A stretch of 64,000 nt of DNA. Origin: Lutraria lutraria (taxonomy: Eukaryota > Mollusca > Bivalvia > Venerida > Mactridae). Below, piece after piece: positions 11,613-24,300 of this stretch. The notes below the pieces were generated by a model. The model ran no database searches, was not told the DNA's origin, and saw nothing but the letters and a program-made list of their open reading frames with translations. The DNA is taken from NCBI GenBank assembly GCA_964023205.1, contig OZ026845.1, positions 3,668,001 to 3,732,000 of the forward strand. The letters are read 5' to 3'. Position numbers and translations under genes: made by a program. Position 1 is the stretch's first letter. Every line of letters begins with the position of its first letter.

Positions 11613-14430
11613 ATTACACACACACATAGTAGTTAATTTTGAGAATATTTGCATTAGTTGCCATCCTTAAATTGTTATCTTATTGATATTTATCAATTTC
11701 TTACTTTTTGGTAATAAGCGAAATTCTTGACTAAATCTTAAAGGATGGGGTTACATTTTTCATTTTTTCTGCAACATAGTAGTTCAAAACATCATAAAAA
11801 TAATATGGATAACAATACATTGGTTACCCTTGGACTTGTGCACATTCATTTATTTATTGTATCATCTGTTAGAGAGGTAGGTCATTTTAGTTTAAAAGTT
11901 TTTAGATATTCACCGGTAAATGTCTTAATGGATTTACAAAAAAATGACACTATTTAAAATACAATCCTTAACACTTCGTATTAGACTTCGAAAGCCTTAA
12001 GCATTGGTTTACATTTTAAACATTTATTGGTATCCTTAGCAACGGACTATAGTAACCTCGGCGTACGTCCAAAATTGCGTGAATTCGACACAGGGTCCAA
12101 ATACGTGAAATTTAGGGTATAATTCTTGGCTTATATACGCCTTTTATATGGCGCAATATTTAATGCATCAAGATTTGGCATGTATAGAATACAACGATGC
12201 ACCTATTTCTCAAGCTTGACATATGCATTGTACTCTGAAATAGTAAATTAGTTTTATGTTACGTATTATCTTAAAAAAATAATTGCCATTATGACCAGTG
12301 TTGGATGGCGCATTGTGTAGGATGTGTGGCGGGGGTGGTATGCTAGATTAGATGTAAAGCCTAGGTAGTTATCAAATTAGTTGATATATTACACGTTACA
12401 GTAACGCTGCACATAGCAAACTTCTACAAATGTGGCCATCATAAAAAAACATTTCTTGTTACCTTCCCTATCTTTTTATCAAGTAACCGGAAGCACAACT
12501 AGTGTTTCTAGTTTCACCAAACATGCCTCCTTATGACTTCTACTTTAGTAACATCTTTCTATAGATTCTATAATTATTTCGGATTGAAAATTCCTATTTT
12601 TACATACTTTATGTCCTTTCGTGCACTTAAATCCAAGTTTGGCAACTTGGGACCATAGACGGCCAAAAGTGAAGAGCAGAATAGGTTTAACTCTAAGAAG
12701 CATGACAGGGATCACCAAACACGCTATAAGCGGACTTAATACTTTACAGTATATTTAATAAGGTGAAAAAATAACAGGAAAATTCATTACTTCAATATAA
12801 TACAATCTAAATCTTTATAGCATGTTACAACCATAAAGTATTACACTATATCTCTTTGTTTACTGAACATAAGTCTTGGTTATTTAACACGTCACACAAA
12901 CGTCTCATATGTGTTTTAAAAGAAACCCTTTTCTCTGATTAAGATCATTAGATCGACTTAATCCTTACATTGTCAGTAAATACAATCCAAATGTGTTTAC
13001 TTGTCAAACATGTTTACCACAAGTACGCCCTAATACTGTTTTAATAGTTTGTTTGATTATATTTTAACAAGAACAATCTCATTAAGGACTTCATGATTTG
13101 AACTGATAGCTGCTTGTATAAATGAAATTCACGGCATTTCAACATATCTTCCAATAAAAAACTTGAGACCAGTTGACTTCTTCATATGAGCCCTCAATCG
13201 CCAGGTAACTTGATGACTAAGTTTCATTTAAACCATAATCTTAATGTGTCTACTTCTTTCCTTTAATTCTTATCAGCTAAAATCGATCAAAATAGATTAC
13301 ACAACAAAGGCGACAGAAAGCATTAATAGAATCTATTAAATTCCTGATACATAAGTTATTAATTTGCGGAATTTTATATCTGACACAATCATTTGTACAA
13401 CCAGTCTCGTTCAGCTTCATCGAATATTAATGTGAGCTTATGCACAAGCTATAACTGTGACAAAATTTTATACATGCAATTCCAATCATTCAAGACGAAA
13501 CATTACATTGAATACAGACTTCTAGATTATAGACATTTCAAAGTGGAAATAGTATGAAATATAGGGCGCAAAGCTGTTTACTTACTCTTCAAACTTGAAA
13601 ACAATAAAATGTTTTATATCAAATTCATTTTGTTTTGAGTTAATTTAATTTCTCGCTATGCCTTTAAGATAGTTCAACTCAAACTAGTGCATCGTAAAAA
13701 TATTTCGTTGTAATTACGCCACATGTAAAACAGTGCTGATAGGGAAACGAACCATGCACAGGGCTCGTACGATGAAGAAACACAATGGCGATAAATGACG
13801 TGTAACAAAGTCACGCCAATACATAGGAGTCCAGTGTATTGACAATAATGCACTTGGTGATACCAAATGAAGCAAAGAAGAATAAGACATAATACTAATG
13901 AAATAATATTAGGACAAGTTTGGCACGAGTTGAATGTGGAACTCAAGCAATTAATGTATGTCGACAAGTGTATCAGAAAGTTAACTATTGCTGTAAGCTC
14001 ACACTAACACTAATTCCCATTGAAAACAAAACAAAAATACATAGATGAATAAAAGAGATTTATTTCAACAGTGGGTTTGTGATAGATAGCTTACACAAAT
14101 CCCGCTTAAAAATGGTGCAAGCGTTCACAAACAATGCGTTATTGCGTTGCGCCTCAGCGCAACGCATGTTTGGGGTCATGTAACTGAAAGTCACTGGTGA
14201 GGTAGTAGTGAACAGTGTTTGTGGTAGTGAATAGATTTGTGTAACAAAGTGATACAATGAGACGTGAAATTGCTGAATTATAGACACGTAATGCCATCTC
14301 GTGTTATGAATTTAATGTTATTGCTAAACTTTATGTACTGTTTTTACATTTAAGGAGTTCAAACTCTAATGGAAATTCTAAATTTAGAATCATTTATTAG
14401 ACTTTTGTCTTTTCCGAATGACGTCATTGA
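11613..14430. other. Non-coding stretch, no gene recognised
   Basis: AT-rich, with only short frames (11745-11957; 13674-13967 minus; 14060-14287 minus) lacking recognisable motifs. I see no repeat with clear termini. Confidence 0.45.
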
Positions 14431-14431
14431 T

Positions 14432-14515
14432 TGCCAGTGGGTGCAGTGGTAAGATGCTCGCTTATGAAATAAGAGGTCCTGGGTTCAATCCCCGGTCGGA
14501 GCCTATCACTTTTTT
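14432..14515 (+). repeat. tRNA-like pseudogene or SINE head with Pol III terminator
   Basis: A box-A-like GGGTGCAGTGGT lies at about 14440-14450. An exact box-B word, GGTTCAATCCC, lies at about 14482-14492 and sits in a well-paired T-arm (CTGGG/CCCGG). An anticodon-arm-like stem with loop ATGAAAT lies between them. A run of six T at 14510-14515 directly downstream would end Pol III transcription. The acceptor stem does not pair: the 7 nt before box A do not match TCGGAGC at the 3' side. The anticodon stem has a mismatch. It is therefore not a functional tRNA; a tRNA-derived SINE head or tRNA pseudogene is most likely. A GAA anticodon (Phe-like) would be read from that loop. Confidence 0.6.
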
Positions 14516-17500
14516 AGTATTTTTTTCTTGATAGAACATTTTTTCTCAATTAATTAGCTAAGATATCAAAGCGGAAGCATGCTTGTGTAAACATAGTATT
14601 ACAAGCTAGTTTAAAGCAATTTAGAAAACCTGATCAGGTATCACATTCAAACTGTTATAGCCGAAAATCTATCTGGTGAAAGTGTTTTATATTTTCACAT
14701 CTTGTTTATATATCTTTGAAGATATTTTTGATCTAAGTCTTATAGAATGCCCCCACACAGGGGCACTGGTTATAGTTGTTTCAACAAATGTGCAATATTT
14801 GCTTCTGTGAAAACGGGAGTCTGTTTTATGCACATGCGTTTATTTTAGATGAAAAAAATGTTAAAAGCAATGTTCATTTGTTGCTAAAGGTCATTTTGTT
14901 AAATAAATGGGTCCAAAATGTAAACCAACACAAAAAACAATTCTACAAAAACTTATATCATGTGCATTTTTTCTAAATAATGCCATGTGTTTTCAAATTT
15001 GGGCAAAGATGATAAGACAGGGTGTAGCACTTCAAATATATAATCAAAGTACTGAATGTACTGTCGGACTTGATTTTTACCATACGAGACAAAAGAGAGA
15101 TGTGTACCCACATCGTTCGAGCCCATACAAATATTTTAACATTTAAAATTACGGACCGATTTTTCATTCATATTGTAATGCAGGTCATATGCATATAGGT
15201 AAATGACATAAGCTAGGGTTTTACTATAGTCCCTTTGCTAAAATTTTAAAATGAAAAAAGCCTGATATTGGAAAGTTAATGATTAGCACATTAATTGAGG
15301 ACAATTTAATTGCATTAAAAACTCTTTTTTGTACAAAACTAGTAAACAACACTTCAGTAACAGTAAATACAAACATTGATTCTTCTGGTTTTAACACAAC
15401 AGAACATCGTCGCATTGAACACATTCAGGGTCACTCAAATCAAAAAGGTCCTGACACAGTAGAGTAAGACCTATATGACCTATAGTTAACCCGATGTTGC
15501 ATGAAATTCAGAGGTGATTATGTAATTCTAAATAATCTGGCGTAAAAGGAACTCTTAAACAGTAAATTTTAAAAGCACGTATCCAGTAATTTACGTTCGT
15601 ATTTAGCGACTCGAATTATTATTCTTAAGCCGCAGTTTTAACATTCAACCTTCGATAAATCAAACTCCCCACATCGGTTACGCTTTGCTACTAGCCACTG
15701 CGGGGGAGTGAGTCTATAAATAGCGATTCCGTCATCAAAATAACACTAGTTGGTGTGAATATCACGGAATACGATTAAATTAGAATTCGCTTTGTAATAT
15801 TAAGAAATGTTAGAAAGGCACAAAACACACACATCGATGGTAGATTGTTGCAAATGCATGAATACGTCCGTGGAGATTTTTCTGAACTATCGAACGAAAA
15901 CCGAAAGTAGAACTACTTTTACGGCAAGATATTTTATTGGACAGTGAATACGCGGTTTTAATTCTACGCATTTGAAAATGTCATGTATCTAACGACAAGC
16001 ACTTATTTAGATACATGACTCTTTCCATGTAGTTACAATAGAATGATTTGAAATGTATTTAGATCTGACACACTTAATTGGGGAAAGATTCCAGATACTT
16101 TTATATAAACATACCATTTAGTTGCGTACTATTTCCTTTATGTGGCATTCTTTTAACCAAGCTGTTATGGAGTCCAGCGACAAATATAAGTCAACGATTA
16201 CAAAGGACTTGATTTTGATAAAAATCAAGTCCAAAAAGCATAACGGGACGGTGAAATTAGCTAAAATTTAAAATAAATGTCTTACAGTTTCTAAAAAAGA
16301 ATAAAAGTAATGAAAGCTGTTACAGACCGAAATCCTTAATTGCTGCACTTCAGTCTTAATTTCGTTTTAAAAAATATTTCTTTCGTATATGCCCTTGTTC
16401 GCTCTGTTATATCATCGACCAAATTAATCAGCTTATCTACGCGTTATGAAGTAAAATTGATTTTTTTCTAGGTATGTGTCTCCATCAATGTTATTTAAAC
16501 TTTTCTAAAACCCTCAAAAATATTGATATGTTACGGTGATATAATATGCAGGCCTATTAAAATCGCTGATGTGTACACTTTTCAATGTAAACAAAGGGAA
16601 CGATAAATAGATAGCACGTACAGAGGACAAAGTTATTTTCAGTAAAGTTCGGCTATACTGCTGATGGGATTCGTATGAAAATTTACAGGAATGAACTTTA
16701 CTAAGGGAAGTTGCACATATATCAAAGGTTTTACTGTTGAGTGATTTTAATGAAGTTGCGGCCTTTTAATTTTTTATACATAAAGTCAACACACAGCCTG
16801 CATCTTTAAAACTGGTGAGGAAATTTCAGTGAAAATTCACAGGAATGTCTGTCACAAAGTTTAGCTATGCAGTTTTATTCTTGTAACTATTAATACGATG
16901 TACTTACATTCCGAGAGTATATATAATGCGATACTGTATGTTTAAATTAACAAAAGTACTAAATGAAACGAATAAATGTAAACTTAATATTAACAGCTGT
17001 ATGTACGTAGGCTATTCTTTTCTTACTTTTGATTTCTGACAATTATTTTTACTTAATTAACAAATTCTCACATTTACAAATTAAGCTAGGTAATAACTGT
17101 ACCGTATTGGTAAATTGATGGTTTTGTTCTGTTCTGTTACATTTTATGTTATTTTCAATGTTTGTAAAATGTTGCTTATAGTTCACGCATGTAAGTGTAT
17201 GTTTATTTGACGATGGGCTGTAATGCTTAAGTCTTAATAAAGCATATGTTCTGTTCTGTTTAAGTATGCCCAAAGTGTCTGTGTGATATATTATGATAGT
17301 TCAGTGTCAGTTTATTTCTGCACAATAACAGTTGATATACTTGATTAATAGGATTAATATATTATGGAAAAATATATTATTGATTTCAGATTCATTTTAC
17401 TTAAAAAAGTGTTGATCCTTTTTTTGTAAATTGTATATGAGATATGATTTTGTAAAATTAATCAGTTCGAATGTTGTTTAACTGTTTAACGTTTCCCCTA

Positions 17501-17630
17501 AAAAATGTCTTCAGATGTAAATAAACCATACATTGTTGGCCACCCTTTTCCCCTACAACCCTGAATTTCTGAAATAAAACTAACCATTATATTATTTTGT
17601 TACATTTTTGTCACTTTGCCCCCTCTGGGC
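14516..17630. other. Non-coding stretch with isolated structural motifs
   Basis: No gene was recognised; frames at 14776-15467 are short and motif-free. At about 15665-15725 an ACTCCCC / GGGGGAGT inverted pair lies just before a TATAAATA word, which looks promoter-like but has no gene behind it. A perfect hairpin at 16205-16232 is listed separately. Confidence 0.45.
16205..16232. other. Perfect 12-bp-stem hairpin
   Basis: GGACTTGATTTT at 16205-16216 is followed by the 4-nt loop GATA and AAAATCAAGTCC at 16221-16232. The pairing is perfect over 12 bp. The stem is shorter than an animal miRNA precursor, and no flanking pairing was noticed. Confidence 0.6.
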
Positions 17631-17631
17631 G

Positions 17632-17862
17632 ACTCAGAAATATGAAGGTAAAGACGTAAGAATTGACTCAGAAATATGAAGATAAAGATTTAACTCAGAA
17701 ATGTGAACAGTATACATTGTATTAAAACTAAAAACAATGAACACAAAGACGTAAATATTAACTAAGAAATATGAACACACAGAAATATAAACGCACAGAC
17801 GTGAGTATAAGCTCAGAAATATGAACATACAGACGTTACTTTGAACTCAGAAATATGAATGC
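17632..17862. repeat. Degenerate minisatellite, 'actcagaaatatgaa' units
   Basis: Five or more diverged units carry 'ctcagaaatatgaa' followed by an 'acagacgt' or 'aaagacgt' segment, spaced roughly 35-45 bp apart (for example near 17632, 17667, 17693, 17810 and 17846). The spacing is irregular and units are partly decayed. The minus frame at 17634-17828 is a translation of the repeat and is not called. Confidence 0.65.
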
Positions 17863-18924
17863 TATTTTATAAATGACTTCCATTGATAATACATGTTTAT
17901 GCATATTGTGTAGTGTTTGTTTATGTATTATCTTATAATACAGATTTCATTATGTTGCCTTTGACTGTTGTAAAATACTTGATCCACATAAATATTTTAT
18001 AAGTTTCATGTCTGCCTAGATGTTATCATCTACATGCTCTGTTTTTATAAGATTAGCAATGCTTTGACATTGCTTATAGTTGTGTTGGTATAATATCATT
18101 GTGTGTGTTGAAGTCATTATGTTAAGTCTTTATTGAAATTTTTAACACTTTCCTTTTTTCTGATGTTTAAGAAATTAAACTCACCATTGAAGATATTATA
18201 TCATTGATTATTACTTCAAACTATTATGTTGTATGATACTGACTGCATGAATGTTGGTATCCTTCCATCCACTTGCAGAATATCTTAATGTCTTGAATAT
18301 CCTTTAAATTCTTTTAACTTGAAATGTGTATAAAATAGGTATATCTGTACATTGAGTACATTTTTGTTGATGTATACAATGAATATAGAGAATAAACCAG
18401 ACTGATTTGTCCACAGGTAAGTAAATATCGACATTCTCTTGATTGCAAGTGCTGAATACGTATTGTTTAAAGTAACAATTCAACAAATAATAATAAAATG
18501 CAGCAATAACAGCGTTTTTGTTATGTTAGTTATGGTGTGAAGGTGTGAAACAGTTATACCTTATAAGGTTTTCTATAGTTTACGTTAATCCCCGGGGCAC
18601 AACTATTACAAAATGGACGTAAATTAAGCGTGTTTTTAATTTTAGGTATATATCTATTAAATTGTTCAGTATTTTCTTAGTGAAATAAAAAGACACTAAG
18701 TATAATTTACTATCAACCAGCCCATGAAAATGCATTACTGTAAATACTAAAATAGATTTATTAGACATACCTTTAGTATAAAATATACATATTCAAAAGT
18801 TGTTTACAAGTATTAGCACAGTGGTATAAAAGGTGTTAAAATTATGTTACTATTTATCATTTCATGATCTGGTGTATAGCGATTATCTTGGCAGAGTCGC
18901 ACATACGCCTTTGTTTTCTAGTTT
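17863..18924. other. Non-coding left flank of the satellite
   Basis: AT-rich, with short motif-free frames only. No transposon termini were recognised next to the satellite start. Confidence 0.45.
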
Positions 18925-21197
18925 GTGTCGTGCTATTCTCACGACACCGTTTGTAAATCAAACGACGTGCTATTCTCACGACACCGTTTGTAAATCAAAC
19001 GACGTGCTATTCTCACGAAGCCGCTTGTAAATAAAACGACGTGTTATTCTTACGACACCGTTTGCAAATAAAACGACGTGTTATTCTCACGACACCGCTT
19101 GTAAATAAAACGACGTGTTATTCTTACGACACCGTTTGCAAATAAAACGCCGTGCTATTCTCACGACACCGTTTGCAAATAAAACGACGTGTTATTCTCA
19201 CGACACCGTTTCCAAATAAAACTACGTGTTATTCTTACGACATCGTTTGCAAATAAAACGCCGTGTTATTCTCACGACACCGTTTGCAAATAAAACGACG
19301 TGTTATTCTCACGACACCGTTTTCAAATAAAACGACGTGTTATTCTTACGACACCGTTTGCAAATAAAACGACGTGTTATTCTCTCGACACCGTTTTCAA
19401 ATAAAACAACGTGTTATTCTCACGACACCGTTTGCAAATAAAACGACGTGTTATTCTCACGACACCGTTTGCAAATAAAACGACGTGTTATTCTCACGAC
19501 ACCGTTTTCAAATAAAACAACGTGCTATTCTTACGACACCGCTTGTATATAAAACAACGTGTTATTCTCACGACACCGTTTGCAAATAAAACGACGTGTT
19601 ATTCTCACGACACCGTTTTCAAATAAAACGACGTGTAATTCTTACGACACCGTTTGCAAATAAAACGACGTGTTATTCTCACGACACCGCTTGTAAATAA
19701 AACTACGTGTTATTCTTACGACACCGTTTGCAAATAAAACGACGTGTTTTTCTTACGACACCGTTTGCAAATAAAACGACGTGTTATTCTCACGACACCG
19801 CTTGTAAATAAAACGACGTGTTATTCTCACGACACCGTTTGCAAATAAAACGACGTGTTATTCTCACGACACCGTTTGCAAATAAAACGACGTGTTATTC
19901 TCACGACACCGTTTTCAAATAAAACGACGTGTAATTCTTACGACACCGTTTGCAAATAAAACGACGTGTTATTCTCACGACACCGCTTGTAAATAAAACG
20001 ACGTGTTATTCTCACGACACCGTTTGCAAATAAAACGACGTGTTATTCTCACGACACCGTTTGCAAATAAAACGACGTGTTATTCTCACGACACCGTTTT
20101 CAAATAAAACAACGTGCTATTCTTACGACACCGCTTGTATATAAAACAACGTGTTATTCTCACGACACCGTTTGCAAATAAAACGACGTGTTATTCTCAC
20201 GACACCGTTTTCAAATAAAACGACGTGTAATTCTTACGACACCGTTTGCAAATAAAACGACGTGTTATTCTCACGACACCGCTTGTAAATAAAACTACGT
20301 GTTATTCTTACGACACCGTTTGCAAATAAAACGACGTGTTTTTCTTACGACACCGTTTGCAAATAAAACGACGTGTTATTCTCACGACACCGCTTGTAAA
20401 TAAAACGACGTGTTATTCTCACGACACCGTTTGCAAATAAAACGACGTGTTATTCTCACGACACCGTTTGCAAATAAAACGACGTGTTATTCTCACGACA
20501 CCGTTTTCAAATAAAACGACGTGTAATTCTTACGACACCGTTTGCAAATAAAACGACGTGTTATTCTCACGACACCGCTTGTAAATAAAACTACGTGTTA
20601 TTCTTACGACACCGTTTGCAAATAAAACGACGTGTTTTTCTTACGACACCGTTTGCAAATAAAACGACGTGTTATTCTCACGACACCGCTTGTAAATAAA
20701 ACGACGTGTTATTCTCACGACACCGTTTGCAAATAAAACGACGTGTTATTCTCACGACACCGTTTGCAAATAAAACAACGTGCTATTCTTACGACACCGC
20801 TTGTATATAAAACGACGTGTTATTCTCACGACACCGTTTTCAAATAAAACGACGTGTTATTCTTACGACACCGTTTGCAAATAAAACGACGTGTTATTCT
20901 CACGACACCGCATGTAAATAAAACTACGTGTTATTCTTACGACACCGTTTGCAAATAAAACGACGTGTTATTCTTACGACACCGTTTGCAAATAAAACGA
21001 CGTGTTATTCTCACGACACCGCTTGTAAATAAAACGACGTGTTATTCTCACGACACCGTTTGCAAATAAAACGCCGTGTTATTCTTACGACACCGTTTAC
21101 AATTAAAACGACGTGTTATTCTCACGACACCGTTTGCAAATAAAACGACGTGCTATTCTTACGACACCGCTTGTAAATAAAACGACGTGTTCTTCTT
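18925..21197. repeat. 37-bp satellite array with 8-mer higher-order structure
   Basis: About 61 head-to-tail copies of a 37-bp monomer. Its parts are 'cgacgtgttattct', then '(c/t)acgacaccg', then 'tttgcaaataaaa'. The position after 'ccg' varies among tttgc, cttgt and ttttc. Diagnostic variants recur at fixed distance. The 'gtgtaattcttac' form starts at 19633, 19929, 20225 and 20521, exactly 296 bp (8 x 37) apart. The 'gtgtttttcttac' form starts at 19744, 20336 and 20632, that is 592 and 296 bp apart. The array thus has an 8-monomer higher-order repeat. The first monomer has a perfect dyad, GTGTCGTG / CACGACAC around CTATTCT (18925-18947), which decays in later units. The right end breaks down at 'ttcttgggaaa'. 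No coding potential is seen. Confidence 0.95.
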
Positions 21198-21223
21198 GGG
21201 AAACACTCTTTTCTATAGTTCTG

Positions 21224-21324
21224 GTGGCTATAGTCCAGGCCTACACCACTAAATTTGTTTTAGTTTGTGAGTGATTTCAGGGCTAGGGTTAGGGTTTAGT
21301 GGTGTATCTTTGGACTATAGCCAC
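21224..21324. mobile_element. Small hairpin element abutting the satellite
   Basis: GTGGCTATAGTCCA at 21224-21237 leads a 30-bp arm ending in CACCACTAAA. Its inverted counterpart ends at 21324 (GGACTATAGCCAC). About 26 of 30 arm positions pair. The loop contains 'agggttagggttt', two TTAGGG-like words, too few to call a telomeric repeat. The element begins within 30 bp of the satellite's right end. It is probably a miniature inverted-repeat transposon; no clear target-site duplication was seen. Confidence 0.55.
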
Positions 21325-24300
21325 AGTGTTATACTTGTTTATATTGCTAATATTTAAGGTCAAAGTCATGTAGCTTTCTATTACATTCAATAAATTTGCC
21401 CTCTTATACAGAAAAATCTCAAGGAGAAAATTATAACTTTATGATTTTGCTTCAGTTCACACTCTGCTTCAGTCTTTGCTCTTTAGCAAAGGCATATTCA
21501 ATTACATGTGTATGCCAAATACATTTCAAAGCTACATTTCGGAGACATACACAAGTGTCAATTTACAATGAAAAAACTCCCAACTAGTGTGCGAATTATG
21601 ACACAACTTCACAAATATATATATATATAATAAATTATATTGTTCCTTGTGTGGACCTCTACAAATGTTATATATATATAGCTGTTTCAAGTATGATGCA
21701 TAAACAAGTCACAGGAGCTATGTAACATGCTTAAAAATGACATCTTCGAAAAACCTTCGTGGTAGGAACTACAAGACCAACTTGCATACATATTTAATAC
21801 ATAGCATCGCATAACGGACCTATGCATATGATATAATATATTATAAATCATGTCCTTGCGATTAAAGTTGTCCTCGAACTCAGAAGATACCTTTTTCTTT
21901 TGCACAGACTTACATAAGAAAACACATTCTAATCTGTTTCGGAATTTCACTACTTCCGTTCGGCTTCGATTCCCTTTTTGGGCAACGCTATATTTTTGCT
22001 GCGAATAGCAGCAACTTCTATACTTGTTTAACTCTTAATACGTGTAACTCTCTTTAAAGGTGACTGAATGTTAATACAGTCAAATTACGTATTAGTTAGA
22101 GGCGCTCATCTTCAGGCGTGATTCAATATTCTAGGAATGCAAAAGTCTTAAACTTAAAATTGAACTTTCTCAAACTGAAGAAAATCAACATAGGCGTAAG
22201 GGTTAATGATAAAAAATGGCTGAATTGAAAACGGTGAGGTTCAGTCAAATATAGTAACTATGACTTCAAGTACCAGCCACCATGCTAAAATCAGTTACGT
22301 CTGAGTTAATTATTTGAGCCGGGACGGGAGTAAAAATAAACCAACGATTACAATTTTAGTTTTGGTTCCCTTGTTCGAATTTATTGCTTTGTGTGTCACA
22401 AAACTTAATATTTACTAGAAACTCCATAATTAGTTGACCTTTAGTATTTCTAGCAAATGCAGGAAGCATGCAGCCACAAAGCTACTACATTTGTACTACA
22501 ATTATTATACAACTAACATTGATTTGTTTTGTACACTTATTTGAATGTTTGATATTTCGGTTTTATGTATCGCTCGTTTCCCAAAACGCCCATTTTATGT
22601 GGCCAACTGAGCAAAATGTCAAGCAAGCAAACGAGCATGTGTTCCTACCTTGAGAGACATATTTATATTGCAGGACAGAAGGAGGAAGTGCACTTTAACA
22701 TTTAGCTAAAGTCACTGTATTTCATCAGCATTGACAGTGACAAATGATCTTCTACGCTAACAAGGAAATTGTGTAGACATCTTAAACAACGAGGCTTGAT
22801 CACAAGACGACAAACCCCTTATGAGGCGTGCTACAAATCATAGATATACATCTGTGACTGCAATGTAATACACTACTCAACTTATATAATCGGTCAACAT
22901 GGTCTATCTGAGTATTTGTCAGGAGGATTATCACTTTCTTTATTTCATACTTTACTGATAGAAATAACATCATCAGAAAATAACAAAGTGAAACAAACAA
23001 AATGCATCTACATAATGTAGATATATTGAACGAACAAGTATGATACAACCGTCCTTCGTGGGAGAAAAGTACAAGTTGATTGTAATGAGTGATGAAACAG
23101 TCTGTTCCTTTGTCGACAAATTGAGTAGAAAAACATTTCACTACAATATGCATTACAGATATTTTTAGTACGTACTAAGTAATTGACACTTTAAAGTTAT
23201 ATCTTATTTTGTTGACTTGAGTTGTATTAAGTCTCAAAACTTATCATTTTCAAAAATTAAACAAAGCACATTACGCATTCAAGTCATTTGCCTTTGAATC
23301 AAGTGTGCATATGGTCAAGGCATATACTGATATTAACTAAGAGTGATATTGAATATTGAAACATAAAATGGTGAAAAAGATAAGATGAAATAATACAAAG
23401 AAACTTTTTGGCGCTGAAATCGACATTAACACGCGTTTGTTGACAAATATCTTGATATTAATTATCACCATATTGTTATCATTGATTAGTTCAAATTACA
23501 TCAGTCGTTTTTGTCCATTTGGCAACTTAGTCGGTAGAATGTTATTTGAAAGCCCCTTTACTATTCTCTGAAAAGGGAATTCATGACAAAGATGGATGAA
23601 AGATGGTTATTGGGATTTTTTAATTGAAAATAATTAGCAATCGTTATTAGAGTCATTATGTCAATATAAAACACAATTCGCCATCTGCTATAGCTACACA
23701 ATTTAATAATTGAGAAGCAATGATTATCAAATGTATCATGGTTACAATTGAAGTTTTGATATCTAACAACAAGGATAATTATGTAAAAATCAACAGCTAA
23801 TACTTGTTGTTGTTTTTTGCTAAACAGCAGCCCTCCTAAATGTCACTTTTGTCTGCGACAAAATTTTTAACAAATGTTATTGTTTTTTTTTATCTTTACC
23901 CTCATTTTACATCTACTTGCGACATAATTTAATTTCTGATCACAAGTTTCTGTCATAAACTCCAGCAACAACTGAGAGGCAATGATTATACTGTGTTCTA
24001 GAATAAATCTAACATGTTCTAATGACAAATAGACGAGATACAAAAAGAAAACAAGTGTTGTTAAGAAACACGATTATTGCAAAGGAGATAGTTTGAGCTG
24101 CAAAAGCGATCCTCCAAGTAACACTATCTAACATATTACCACAGAGCGAGTAGGGCAATAACTCATTATATCTGTGATCTGGCTTTCCTGTATGTACTTT
24201 ATCCTAAACATTTAGGCCAGTATTGCATTTGGTGAGAAAATGACAGATACAGTTATGACATATACGTTATCATAGATACCTATTATGTTCGGCAAACCAA

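Noticed and set aside
14432..14503. Functional tRNA gene (Phe-like anticodon)
   Set aside because: The acceptor stem does not pair and the anticodon stem has a mismatch, so a tRNA-derived relic is more likely.
16205..16232. miRNA precursor
   Set aside because: The stem is only 12 bp with a 4-nt loop, too short for a Dicer substrate.
18925..21197. CRISPR-like appearance of regular short repeats
   Set aside because: The units are directly adjacent 37-bp monomers with no unique spacers, and the window is eukaryotic.
21284..21300. Interstitial telomere repeat (TTAGGG)
   Set aside because: Only about two units, and they sit in the loop of a hairpin element.
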